A DNA stretch of 64,000 nt from Mesostigma viride (lineage: Eukaryota; Streptophyta; Mesostigmatophyceae; Mesostigmatales; Mesostigmataceae), in NCBI GenBank assembly GCA_009746045.1, contig RPFO01000436.1, positions 48,501-112,500 on the forward strand, in the 5' to 3' direction. Both the position numbers and the translations under genes were made by a program. How positions within the stretch are numbered: position 1 is the first letter of the stretch; each line of letters opens with the position of its first letter. Below the pieces are notes generated by a model. It had not been told where the DNA came from, made no database searches, and saw only the letters and a program-made list of their open reading frames with translations. This document shows positions 10,590 through 22,136 of this stretch, in pieces.

Positions 10590-11860
10590 TGCTAGCGGGC
10601 CCACGTGCTTGTTCCTTGTCAAAGTAGGGAGGCTCGCGGGGTAGGTGGCTGGTCATGCTTGTACCTTATCAAGGGAGGGGCCCACGTAGGGTAGGTGGGT
10701 GGGCATGCGTGTACCTTGTCAAGGGAGGGATTCACGTATGGTAGGTGGGTGCACGAGCTTGGTCCTTGTCAAGAGGCACATACGTAGGGTAGGTGAGTGC
10801 ACGTGCTTGTTACTGGTCAGGGGAGGCATGGATGTGGGGTAGGCATGTGCACGTGCTTATTCCTTGTCAAGGGAGGGACGCACGTAGTGTAGGTGAGTTC
10901 ATGTGCTTGTTCCTTGTCAAAGGAGGGGTGCACACAGGGTGGGTGGGTGCACGTGCTCGTTCCTTGTCAAGGGAGGCATGCATGTGGGGTAGGCATGTGC
11001 ACGTGCTTGTTTCATGTCAAGGGAGGGATGCAGGTAGGGTAGGTGGGTGGGCTTGCTTGTTCCTTGTCAAGGGAGGGATGCACGTGCGGTAGATGAGTGC
11101 ACATGCTTGTTCCTTGTCAAAGGAGGGGGGCATGTGGAGTAGGAATGTGCACATGGTTGTTCCATGTCAAGGGAGGGATGCAGGTAGGGTAGGTGGGTGG
11201 GCATGCTTGTACCTTATCAAGGGAGGGGCGGACATCGGGTAGGTGGGTGCACGTGCTTGATCCTTGCCAAGGGAGGGATTCACGTACGGTAGGTGAGTGC
11301 ACATGCTTGTTCCTTGTCGAAGGAGGGGGGCACTTAGGGTAGGTGGGTGCACGTGCTTGTTGCTTGTCAAGAGGCACGTACATAGGGTTGGTGGGTGCAC
11401 GTGCTTGTTCCATGTCACAGGAGGGATGCACGTAGGGTAGGTGGGTGCACGTGCTTGTTACTGGTCAGGGGAGGCATGGATGTGGGGTAGGCATGTGCAC
11501 GTGCCTATTCCTTGTCAAGGGAGGGACGCGCGTAGTGTAGGTGAGTTCACGTGCTTGTTCCTTGTCAAAGGAGGGGTGCACACAGGGTGGGTGGGTGCAC
11601 GTGCTCGTTCGATTCTTGTCAAGGGAGGCATGCATGTGGGGTAGGCACGTGCACGTGCTTGTTCCTTGTCAAAGGAGGGGTGCACATAGGGTAGGTGGGT
11701 GCACGTGCCCGTTCGATTCTTGTCAAGGGAGGCATGCATGTGGGGTGGGGCATGTGCACGTGCTTGTTCCTTGTCAAGGGAGGGACACAACAGGGTATGT
11801 GGGTGGTTTTGCTGGTTCCTCGCCATGGGAGGGACGTAATAGGGTAGGTGAGTGCACGCA
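10590..11860. repeat. ~50-bp minisatellite, about 25 units
   Basis: Tandem units contain GTGCACGTGCTTGTTCC, CTTGTCAAGGGAGGGATGCA and GTAGGGTAGGTGGGT. The block 10793-10975 is nearly repeated at 11441-11620, so a higher-order period exists. Open frames through it encode only repeat peptides. Confidence 0.93.
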
Positions 11861-12584
11861 TCATTTTTTTCCTTATTCTCAGCCCATCAACTAGAACTTT
11901 CAGCTGCCAGTCCTCACTACTCTACGACCGTAACTGCATTCGGGTTCATGTTAAATACGTTGCGTTTTTCTTGGACGGCATGGAAGATGCTGTCATTTTC
12001 AAGAGAGGGATGCACGTACGTATTGGTGGTGGTGCACGCATCGTCCCTTTTCTTACTAGTTGCCTGTGTACTAGAAATTTCAACTGCTATTCCTCGCTAC
12101 CGTATGGCCGTAACTGCATTCGGGGCATTTTGCGTTTTCTATGAGTGCGTGACAGTTGCTGTCTTACTTGGACAAAGGCGGAATGAACTGCAGGCAATCC
12201 GGAATGATTAAGACGGGAAGTTGGTCAACTCGCACCAAAAGCGGAGCCGCCATATGGACGGCGGTACCTTTCAAATCAACATGGGCGATTACCCCTGGCC
12301 GAGCGGACTTGAGGGTGACAACAGCTTCAAGACGCCACCCTCATCGGCCAAGGTTCTACTGCCGTAACGGCTTGATTTATTACCTAAGATGTTCCGTGAA
12401 CTTCATGTGCGTCATCTCCACGATTTCATCATGAAGCCCACGTTGACAACATCGGATGGAAGTGATTCGTGCAATTGATTATTAATGACTTCTTAAACAT
12501 TTTAATGAAATGCCTAATTCAAAAATGCATCTTGAAAAGCAACATATCATGCAAGCCACTCACCATAGCCGGGGTCAATGCATT
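11861..12584. repeat. Diverged ~165-bp tandem pair and unassigned DNA
   Basis: The segment 11867-11990 recurs in diverged form at 12035-12155 (shared CCGTAACTGCATTCGGG and CTAGAA.TTTCA.CTGC), with minisatellite-like GGGATGCACGTA between them. The sequence at 12523-12555 resembles the leader of the LINE copy (3047-3080; CTTGAAAAG...ATGCAAG). I see no gene in 12156-12584. Confidence 0.5.
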
Positions 12585-13105
12585 TTAGTATTCGGGGCCA
12601 TAACCCGGACAGGCTGCGTTGTAGGCATGGGTTAGTATTATTACTGGGGCATAACCGGCCCCGTAACCACCGCAGTAGCCAGGGTTAACTACTGGGCCGT
12701 AACTACTGCAGGTTACGGGACGGTTGACGGACCCGTAACCAGGCCAGTAGCCAGGCCCGGTTATCAGAACTGGTCCCGTAACCATGCCGGTAACCCATCC
12801 CGGTTCTCAGAACTGGTCCCGTAACCATGCCAGTTTACCGCCCGGTAACTTCTACTTGGGCCGTAACCATGACCGTAACCCAGATAGGTTACGGGCATGG
12901 TTACGGCTCCGGTAAAAGTTACCGCCCAGTAAACGTTCCGGTAACTATTACCGCCCGGTAACCATTACCGGCCGGTATTTAGTCTGTCGCGTTTAAGGTT
13001 ACCGGCCGGTAACCTGGCCGGTAACCTGAAACGTACATGGTTACTGGCCAGTAACCGCCCCGGTAACCTCAACCGGGGCGTTTACGCCCCGTAAAATTAA
13101 CTCCT
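12585..13105. repeat. GGTAAC/GTTACC motif cluster
   Basis: Dozens of GGTAAC and GTTACC hexamers occur on both strands, often as CCGGTAAC or GTTACCGG, in an irregular inverted-repeat pattern. The cluster ends where truncated copy C begins. There is no regular period and no coding frame of interest. Confidence 0.75.
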
Positions 13106-13109
13106 AGTG

Positions 13110-14540
13110 CAGGTCGATCGCCGCCTGAAGCTCCTGGCGGGCCCCCGCAGGGAGGCGCCAGCGGCGCCCAGGCAGGGAGGCGTTCATTGCTGCTAGCAGC
13201 CGGTACGTCTCAGACCACACCGAAAGCATGGGGCGGCACAGCAGATGCATCCACACCCACTTCCCAAGCACAGAACTAAGTTCGCGGTAGTATGTAAACC
13301 CGCGATCTAAGATTCTATGAGTAGCAGCGATAACTGCCACCACACGCTCAGGAACAGGCACCACGTCACCATCTCTTTGGTGAATGACACCCACCGCCTG
13401 CACACCAGTCTGCTCTGCTGTCGCCCGTACCACCTTGTCAGACTTCTGCACCAGCCCAACAGCGGCGTAGGCAGCCTGAACACGATCTAGCTGCTGATTC
13501 ACCCCATCCACCGACGCACAGTGGGTGAAATGGAGGTCATCGATCGTCACAGCATGCATACCTTCCAGATCCTGCCGAGATTCGAAGCACGGCGAGGGCG
13601 CCAAGGGCGCAGCAGGGTCCTCCTCCAGCCTCAGCCGGACGGTCTCCCCCGCCTCGTTGGCCTCCGCCACCAGGATCAGCGCGGACATGTTGATGCTCAG
13701 CCCACGACTAGCCTCCAACGGCGGCTTGGGGCCACAGCGGTACAACACAGACTGATGCACACACTGGGCACGGCGACGGCCAGCTTGTTGCCCATTGGCC
13801 AGCACAACATCCACGGCCACACCTTCCGACGAGCCCCACTCAGGCCCACCAGATCCGACCACACCGGCATCCACGCACAGTACCGCCGCATCCAAACTGG
13901 CAGGCGGAGTCTGTTGTAGTACGAATCCAAATCTGATACGCCCCCAAAAACATCCTCCCCAGCGCGCGTGGGCAAATCGCAAATCACGCCAAGGTGTGGT
14001 AAAAAAGCGGGCATAGGATCTGGTAGTGGCATGTTGCCACGCCGGTTGTCCACAATCAGCCGTATACGGCCGTCGGGCTTTCCGACCCCAAAAGTACCGT
14101 TCACCATAGGCGGCTCCTCCTCAAAAAATCCACCCAAAATCCCCCTCTCCACACACACCGTGCAAACCCGCGCGAACTCCTCCATGCTACACCCCCGCGA
14201 GATCCGCATCGACTTCTGCAAGATCCGCTCTGCTGGGCTCAGCGTCCGTACCATCCTACTCTCATCATTCAAAATTGCTCCCCAAGAGGGGGGTAGTAAG
14301 TTCAGCACATCCACTTGGCCACCTTCCCCCGGACCAGGCAAGGCCAAGCGTGCGGCCACTAACGGCTCGTAAGGGGCTCCTTCAGCATATTCACCCCCAT
14401 CCACTACAGATCCTGCCATTGCCGCTACGGAACCACCGTTCCGGCGGACAAAGGACCTGCAAGCATCATCGATCCCATCTAGGGCCGCCTGCTGCAGAGG
14501 CCCGGGCACACGGGCAGAATCTACAGCAGGCGGGTCTCGC
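13110..14540 (-). pseudogene. ORF2 fragment of copy C (RT region)
   Basis: It contains the RT segment with SDLDSYYN and TIDDLHF. One C is missing near 13768 relative to copies B and D, which breaks the frame between RT motifs A and C. The 12-C tract (G12 on the element strand) near the ORF start is kept at 14540-14551. Confidence 0.85.
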
Positions 14541-14705
14541 CCCCCCCCCCCATCCAGTTTAACGCCCTAACCGTCTGACAGGCTAGTGTGCGAGCATTAA
14601 AAGCCCGACTCATCCTATCGCGCCTACGGCCTGAGCGTACCTGCTGCCACCAGTCACGAGGTGGCAGGGGTGCTGGAAGAGGTAGTGGAAGAAGGCACCG
14701 CTCCC

Positions 14706-15806
14706 TCACTTGTTGTTGTTGGACGGGCCGCCCTGCCCCTTCTTGCCGGGACCCTGCTCCAGCTTGTGCTGCAGCTTCCCCATGCTCATCGCCGCCCGCA
14801 CCGCCGGAGACGCCAGCATTGCTCCACCCTCCTGGAATGGCAGCATTGCCGACGGAGTCCCCTTCCAACCCGTCGACCCCACATCCACCAGCTGGCATGC
14901 CGTGATCAGCTTTGCCAGGTACTCGGCTGCTGCCAGCTCCAGAATTACTTCGGAGCGTGGCGTGGCCCAGTAGCCAAATTCTGTCACCATCGTGTCCAGA
15001 ATTCCTGCCATCTGCAGGAGCAGCATCCTCCTCTCCCCGCTGGCTGAGCTGCCGTGCATCGTCAGCATTAACGATGCACGGATTGACTTCCCCCCCACGC
15101 TCTCTGCGTAGTCCAGCATCCCGGCAGCACCGCCTCCAGCATGTTGCTCACCAGGACCGGCACTGCATGCCCGCTCAGCGCCACCCCTTCGTGCGCGCCA
15201 GCCTGCCAGCAGTCGCCGCTGCGGCTGGGCTTGCAGTTGCTGGAGTCTTTGCCTGGTCCAGCAGCTTCGACATGGCCGATATCAGGTCGCCAATATCTCC
15301 GCCAGTGCGGGCGTTGCCCGGGCGGGATGGAAGCCCTCCCGCTGGCGTTGCATAGCCCGTCTCGGTGCCCAGCAGCCGACCTATGTTCCGGTCTAGGTCC
15401 GCCACATCCTGGTCGATCGCCCCAGGGGCGCCATCCTCCTCGCCAGCGCCCGGTCCACCATGCCCCGCCCCTCCGCCTCCACCTGCCGAAGGGGGAACAC
15501 CCCCAGCTCCCACCCCACCTGCTGACACTGGTGGATCCGGCTCTGCAATAGCCTCCCCCAGTTGCGCTGCTAGCACATCGGCCAGGGCCTCCTCCCCATC
15601 CCAGTCGCTGACAAACCCCCTTTTCTCCACACGTCCATGACGTTCTTGGCACGCCCCGGATTGAGCTTCTGGATCCGCTCTAGCCAATGCCCCTCCCCTA
15701 GGATCTTCTGGACCGCAGTTGCGGCCTCCTTTGGGGTGCATCCCTCCCTGGCTTCTTGCTTGAGCTTTGCTATGAAATTCCGCTCTGGGGCTGTCACTGA
15801 GGTCAT
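14706..15806 (-). pseudogene. gag-like ORF1 of copy C
   Basis: The start is the ATG at 15806. At least three single-base deletions break it, near 15628 (CTCCACACG), 15187 (ACCCCTTCG) and 15120 (PGM site shared with B and D). The C-terminal tail ends at 14706. Confidence 0.75.
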
Positions 15807-16081
15807 GGTGGGTTATAATGCTTGATGTGTTATATTGCGTTTTGTTTTTTGTGATGTGGTCACTTGAGGTTCTCAGGCAAAAGAAACAACCTGCTTCCCT
15901 AGAATGGAAGCCCACCCTTTATAGCAACCACCTCTCCAGCCAACCCCTACCTGGGTGGCTGGGGTACGGGTGCCAGCACAAAAAATATTTTTTCTAAAAT
16001 TATTTTTTCCTTTGGTGCTATACGGCGTTGCATTCTCCGCTCAGCAGGTTAGTCATAGATAAAATGAGCATAGCTCACCAA

Positions 16082-16167
16082 TTCATTCATTCATTCATTC
16101 ATTCATTCATTCATTCATTCATTCATTCATTCATTCATTCATTCATTCATTCATTCATTCATTCATT
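16082..16167. repeat. (ATTC)n microsatellite between copies C and D
   Basis: An 86-bp array links the A1 end of copy C to the broken B2 end of copy D. Confidence 0.95.
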
Positions 16168-16928
16168 CAATATGTGTGCTAGCTCTATACGGTGGAATAA
16201 CACAGACATGTCTACCAGATGGCAACACGGCCATCTGTATGCTAGGGTGAGCACACTATGTGAATGTGCAGGGCCAGCCCACAGCAGCTGTGCCCCTGCT
16301 CTACCCCTTTTGCCAGGGTGGGTGGGTGGGAGGCAAAAGAAACAACCTGCTTCCCTAGAATGGAAGCCCACCCTTTATAGCAACCACCTCTCCAGCCAAC
16401 CCCTACCTGGGTGGCTGGGGTACGGGTGCCAGCACAAAAAATATTTTTTCTAAAATTATTTTTTCTTTGGTGCTATACGGCGTTGCATTCTCCGCTCAGC
16501 AGGTTAGTCATAGATAAAATGAGCATAGCTCACCAAATCCATTTCTGGCCTTGCCTTGCTTTGCATGCATCACCACAAAACATCAAATTTATTACAATAT
16601 GTGTGCTAGCTCTATACGGTGGAATAACACAGACATGTCTACCAGATGGCAACACGGCCATCTGTATGCTAGGGTGAGCACACTATGTGAATGTGCAGGG
16701 CCAGCCCACAGCAGCTGTGCCCCTGCTCTACCCACATCTCCTTACATGGCTAACAGCCGAAAATACGTAGGACATGCAAAAAAGAAAACTTAAACTACCT
16801 AGCTATGGGGGTACTTTGTCCCAACCCAGGTTCACCCTCGGGTTAGTTAAACCATTTCCCCCCTGACCTCCCACACAAGGGTGAGGTCAGTTGATAGCTA
16901 AAAGACGAGAGATAAAAACAGGAGGACG

Positions 16929-19900
16929 TCAAAACTCGACGCCACCGAAGTGGCGCCGGAAAGCCGCTGGGTCAAAACCCAGGGCCTGAGCCCAGAGGGC
17001 GGGTGGGATGTCGCGCCCCAGGAGGCTGCGGTGGAGGCCAATGTAGCGCGTGACCGAGAGGGCCGAAGCCCACCGGCCGCGCAGCTGGATGGCCTCCGGC
17101 GACTCGCCAGCGATGGCGTCGTGCGTCGCCCCCCCATGCCGGAGGCTGTGAAAAGAAAACATCCCTGGGATGCCCATGCGGGCCTGCACAGCCTCCCACT
17201 GCTGCCTAGCCTGGCTGTACGTTAAGCCCGAAAGAGGAGTGCATCCGGGGGCTGGCCAGCCGTCAGACGTCGCAGGAGCCACAAAGAAAGTGGATCCCGG
17301 ACGAGGACGTGCTGGGCCGCCCCCTGCGCAGTTTTGGGGTTGCGCAGCACAAGGGCACCGACCATGGGCCCTGGCTCGAGAAGGGGGTGGCCGGGATGAG
17401 CCACATCCCGAACCCGCAGCCCTAGCGCCTCGCTAATGCGTAAATACTGCTGGAAAGCAATAATAATCAACGCACTCAAATGCACCTGTCGACGTGAAAC
17501 TAGCAACAGGGCAGTGAAATAGCAAAGGCGCCAGGGCATAGGCGGAGGGCTGACAGCCGGAACAAGCCGCTGCCAACCTGCTAGCAGGCGGTCCGCCAGT
17601 ACCCAATTCCGAACAATGTCGGGGTAGTACAGGTGCAGACAGGCCTTGGCATGCTGGCATAAGGTACGCCCCCGCCCGCCTCTGGCATGGTAGACAGCAG
17701 AAATCCACTCACAGAAAATGGCTTCCGCGTCAGCTGGGTCGACAGGGCCAGGTGGCGCCCACGCCACGTAGACAGCCGCCGCACGCCGGTACGCTGGCAA
17801 GGTAGACACAGGGTTGACTGTGCCCTCCAAAAGTGCCAAGTCCCGAGGGCGTCGCGCCCCCTCAGGCCCAGGGTTGGGATGCACGTCACCACACCGGGTC
17901 AAGTCAGGAATCCAAGCGCCACGCCGACTGGCCTTGTCAGCTGGGTTGTGGTCGGTAGCCACCCAGACCCAGTGGCTCTGCATGTCGCCAGCCAGTGACA
18001 GAGCGCAGTAGCGCCGAACCAGCTGGTTGAGGCGGTAGGAAGACGACCGCCCTCTGACAAACGCCCCCACCACAGCACTGGAGTCTACGAGCCGGACGAC
18101 TCGCTTACCTCGACACGCCTTGGTCCGGCACGACCACTCGACCCCCTGTGTCGCAGCAATCGCCTCCTTGACGTTGATGTGGTTAGGCTGCCCCCGCCAC
18201 CGGTAGGACAGTGCCGTACGCCAGTGGCCACTATCCAGCAGGCTGTAGTCCCCCTCCTCCATGCGCTCCAGGTCCCAGTCCTCCCCAGACGTTAAAGCTG
18301 TCGTCCGCCACCCCCGCGCTTCGCGCCGGGTCGCCAGCCGGGCACAATCGGCCCCAGGCAGGTCCCTGTAGACCACCCCACCGCCGGAGCCGCTCGCATC
18401 ACTTGCGACGACCCGGTCAGAAAGGGGCCGGGCCCTGGCCGCCCTCAAAAAGGGGGCCAGGTCGATCGCCGCCTGAAGCTCCTGGCGGGCCCCCGCAGGG
18501 AGGCGCCAGCGGCGCCCAGGCAGGGAGGCATTCATGGCTGCTAGCAGCCGGTACGTCTCAGACCACACCGAAAGCATGGGGCGGCACAGCAGATGCATCC
18601 ACACCCACTTCCCAAGCACAGAACTAAGTTCGCGGTAGTATGTAAACCCGCGATCTAAGATTCTATGAGTAGCAGCGATAACTGCCACCACACGCTCAGG
18701 AACAGGCACCACGTCACCATCTCTTTGGTGAATGACCCCACCGCCTGCACACCAGTCTGCTCTGCTGTCGCCCGTACCACCTTGTCAGACTTCTGCACCA
18801 GCCCAACAGCGGCGTAGGCAGCCTGAACACGATCTAGCTGCTGATTCACCCCATCCACCGACGCACAGTGGGTGAAATGGAGGTCATCGATCGTCACAGC
18901 ATGCATACCTTCCAGATCCTGCCGAGATTCGAAGCACGGCGAGGGCGCCAAGGGCGCAGCAGGGTCCTCCTCCAGCCTCAGCCGGACGGTCTCCCCCGCC
19001 TCGTTGGCCTCCGCCACCAGGATCAGCGCGGACATGTTGATGCTCAGCCCACGACTAGCCTCCAACGGCGGCTTGGGGCCACAGCGGTACAACACAGACT
19101 GATGCACACACTGGGCCACGGCGACGGCCAGCTTGTTGCCCATTGGCCAGCACAACATCCACGGCCACACCTTCCGACGAGCCCCACTCAGGCCCACCAG
19201 ATCCGACCACACCGGCATCCACGCACAGTACCGCCGCATCCAAACTGGCAGGCGGAGTCTGTTGTAGTACGAATCCAAATCTGATACGCCCCCAAAAACA
19301 TCCTCCCCAGCGCGCGTGGGCAAATCGCAAATCACGCCAAGGTGTGGTAAAAAAGCGGGCATAGGATCTGGTAGTGGCATGTTGCCACGCCGGTTGTCCA
19401 CAATCAGCCGTATACGGCCGTCGGGCTTTCCGACCCCAAAAGTACCGTTCACCATAGGCGGCTCCTCCTCAAAAAATCCACCCAAAATCCCCCTCTCCAC
19501 ACACACCGTGCAAACCCGCGCGAACTCCTCCATGCTACACCCCCGCGAGATCCGCATCGACTTCTGCAAGATCCGCTCTGCTGGGCTCAGCGTCCGTACC
19601 ATCCTACTCTCATCATTCAAAATTGCTCCCCAAGAGGGGGGTAGTAAGTTCAGCACATCCACTTGGCCACCTTCCCCCGGACCAGGCAAGGCCAAGCGTG
19701 CGGCCACTAACGGTTCGTAAGGGGCTCCTTCAGCATATTCACCCCCATCCACTACAGATCCTGCCATTGCCGCTACGGAACCACCGTTCCGGCGGACAAA
19801 GGACCTGCAAGCATCATCGATCCCATCTAGGGCCGCCTGCTGCAGAGGCCCGGGCACACGGGCTGAATCTACAGCAGGCGGGTCTCGCCCCCCCCCCCCA
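16929..19900 (-). pseudogene. ORF2 of copy D: RT, RNase H, 2A-like motif, recombinase
   Basis: The order is RT (SDLDSYYN, TIDDLHF), RNase H, GDVHPNPGP at 17864-17890, recombinase. A missing base near 18735 splits RT from RNase H. A missing C near 17228 (AAGCCCGAAAG instead of AAGCCCCGAAAG) puts a stop before the HxxR and Tyr residues. The 2A-like motif sits directly after the last RNase H motif (TDHNPADKASRRG). Confidence 0.88.
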
Positions 19901-20053
19901 TCCAGTTTAACGCCCTAACCGTCTGACAGGCTAGTGTGCGAGCATTAAAAGCCCGACTCATCCTATCGCGCCTACGGCCTGAGCGTACCTGCTGCCACCA
20001 GTCACGAGGTGGCAGGGGTGCTGGAAGAGGTAGTGGAAGAAGGCACCGCTCCC

Positions 20054-21156
20054 TCACTTGTTGTTGTTGGACGGGCCGCCCTGCCCCTTCTTGCCGGGAC
20101 CCTGCTCCAGCTTGTGCTGCAGCTTCCCCATGCTCATCGCCGCCCGCACCGCCGGAGACGCCAGCATTGCTCCACCCTCCTGGAATGGCAGCATTGCCGA
20201 CGGAGTCCCCTTCCAACCCGTCGACCCCACATCCACCAGCTGGCATGCCGTGATCAGCTTTGCCAGGTACTCGGCTGCTGCCAGCTCCAGAATTACTTCG
20301 GAGCGTGGCGTGGCCCAGTAGCCAAATTCTGTCACCATCGTGTCCAGAATTCCTGCCATCTGCAGGAGCAGCATCCGCCTCTCCCCGCTGGCTGAGCTGC
20401 CGTGCATCGTCAGCATTAACGATGCACGGATTGACTTCCCCCCCACGCTCTCTGCGTAGTCCAGCATCCCGGCAGCACCGCCTCCAGCATGTTGCTCACC
20501 AGGACCGGCACTGCATGCCCGCTCAGCGCCACCCCCTTCGTGCGCGCCAGCCTGCCAGCAGTCGCCGCTGCGGCTGGGCTTGCAGTTGCTGGAGTCTTTG
20601 CCTGGTCCAGCAGCTTCGACATGGCCGATATCAGGTCGCCAATATCTCCGCCAGTGCGGGCGTTGCCCGGGCGGGATGGAAGCCCTCCCGCTGGCGTTGC
20701 ATAGCCCGTCTCGGTCCCCAGCAGCCGACCTATGTTCCGGTCTAGGTCCGCCACATCCTGGTCGATCGCCCCAGGGGCGCCATCCTCCTCGCCAGCGCCC
20801 GGTCCACCATGCCCCGCCCCTCCGCTTCCACCTGCCGAAGGGGGAACACCCCCAGCTCCCACCCCACCTGCTGACACTGGTGGATCCGGCTCTGCAATAG
20901 CCTCCCCCAGTTGCGCTGCTAGCACATCGGCCAGGGCCTCCTCCCCATCCCAGTCGCTGACAAACCCCCTTTTCTCCAACACGTCCATGACGTTCTTGGC
21001 ACGCCCCGGATTGAGCTTCTGGATCCGCTCTAGCCAATGCCCCTCCCCTAGGATCTTCTGGACCGCAGTTGCGGCCTCCTTTGGGGTGCATCCCTCCCTG
21101 GCTTCTTGCTTGAGCTTTGCTATGAAATTCCGCTCTGGGGCTGTCACTGAGGTCAT
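20054..21156 (-). pseudogene. gag-like ORF1 of copy D
   Basis: The frame is open from the ATG at 21156 through ARTGGDIGDLISAMSKLLDQ and past GHAVPVLVSNMLEAVLPG. A single missing base near 20468, shared with B and C, then shifts it. The rest continues in another frame to the stop at 20054. Confidence 0.78.
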
Positions 21157-21431
21157 GGTGGGTTATAATGCTTGATGTGTTATATTGCGTTTTGTTTTTT
21201 GTGATGTGGTCACTTGAGGTTCTCAGGCAAAAGAAACAACCTGCTTCCCTAGAATGGAAGCCCACCCTTTATAGCAACCACCTCTCCAGCCAACCCCTAC
21301 CTGGGTGGCTGGGGTACGGGTGCCAGCACAAAAAATATTTTTTCTAAAATTATTTTTTCCTTTGGTGCTATACGGCGTTGCATTCTCCGCTCAGCAGGTT
21401 AGTCATAGATAAAATGAGCATAGCTCACCAA

Positions 21432-21961
21432 TTCATTCATTCATTCATTCATTCATTCATTCATTCATTCATTCATTCATTCATTCATTCATTCATTCAT
21501 TCATTCATTCATTCATTCATTCATTCATTCATTCATTCATTCATTCATTCATTCATTCATTCATTCATTCATTCATTCATTCATTCATTCATTCATTCAT
21601 TCATTCATTCATTCATTCATTCATTCATTCATTCATTCATTCATTCATTCATTCATTCATTCATTCATTCATTCATTCATTCATTCATTCATTCATTCAT
21701 TCATTCATTCATTCATTCATTCATTCATTCATTCATTCATTCATTCATTCATTCATTCATTCATTCATTCATTCATTCATTCATTCATTCATTCATTCAT
21801 TCATTCATTCATTCATTCATTCATTCATTCATTCATTCATTCATTCATTCATTCATTCATTCATTCATTCATTCATTCATTCATTCATTCATTCATTCAT
21901 TCATTCATTCATTCATTCATTCATTCATTCATTCATTCATTCATTCATTCATTCATTCATT
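21432..21961. repeat. (ATTC)n microsatellite
   Basis: A 530-bp pure tetranucleotide array runs from the A1 end of copy D to the B2-like end of the diverged remnant X. Confidence 0.97.
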
Positions 21962-22136
21962 CAATACATTTCTTGTTTTTGGTCCATTGGAGTTCCTTCC
22001 CACCAAGAGAAACATTTATTTTACATTTTTGTGTGCTAGGCTTTATACGGACAGCCTATACCACACCTTCAAACTCAGTGCACATCATTATCAAGTTGGT
22101 TATTGTAGCACCATGCTGGGGGCCCAGCATACTCGA

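Larger units (their letters stand above)
13110..16081 (-). mobile_element. PAT/DIRS-like element copy C, 3'-truncated
   Basis: This minus-strand copy has A1 (15875-16081), ORF1 and the RT part of ORF2. It stops at 13110 just before the RNase H region, where it runs into the GGTAAC cluster. RNase H, recombinase and B1-A2-B2 are missing. Confidence 0.88.
16168..21431 (-). mobile_element. PAT/DIRS-like element copy D
   Basis: This near-complete minus-strand copy has A1 (21225-21431), ORF1, ORF2, B1 (16537-16732), A2 (16331-16536) and a B2 that lacks its outer ~56 bp (16168-16305). It carries no large insertions, so it defines the empty sites of P1, P2 and the TTAA element in copies B and E. It shares substitutions and a recombinase frameshift with copy E. 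Confidence 0.9.
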
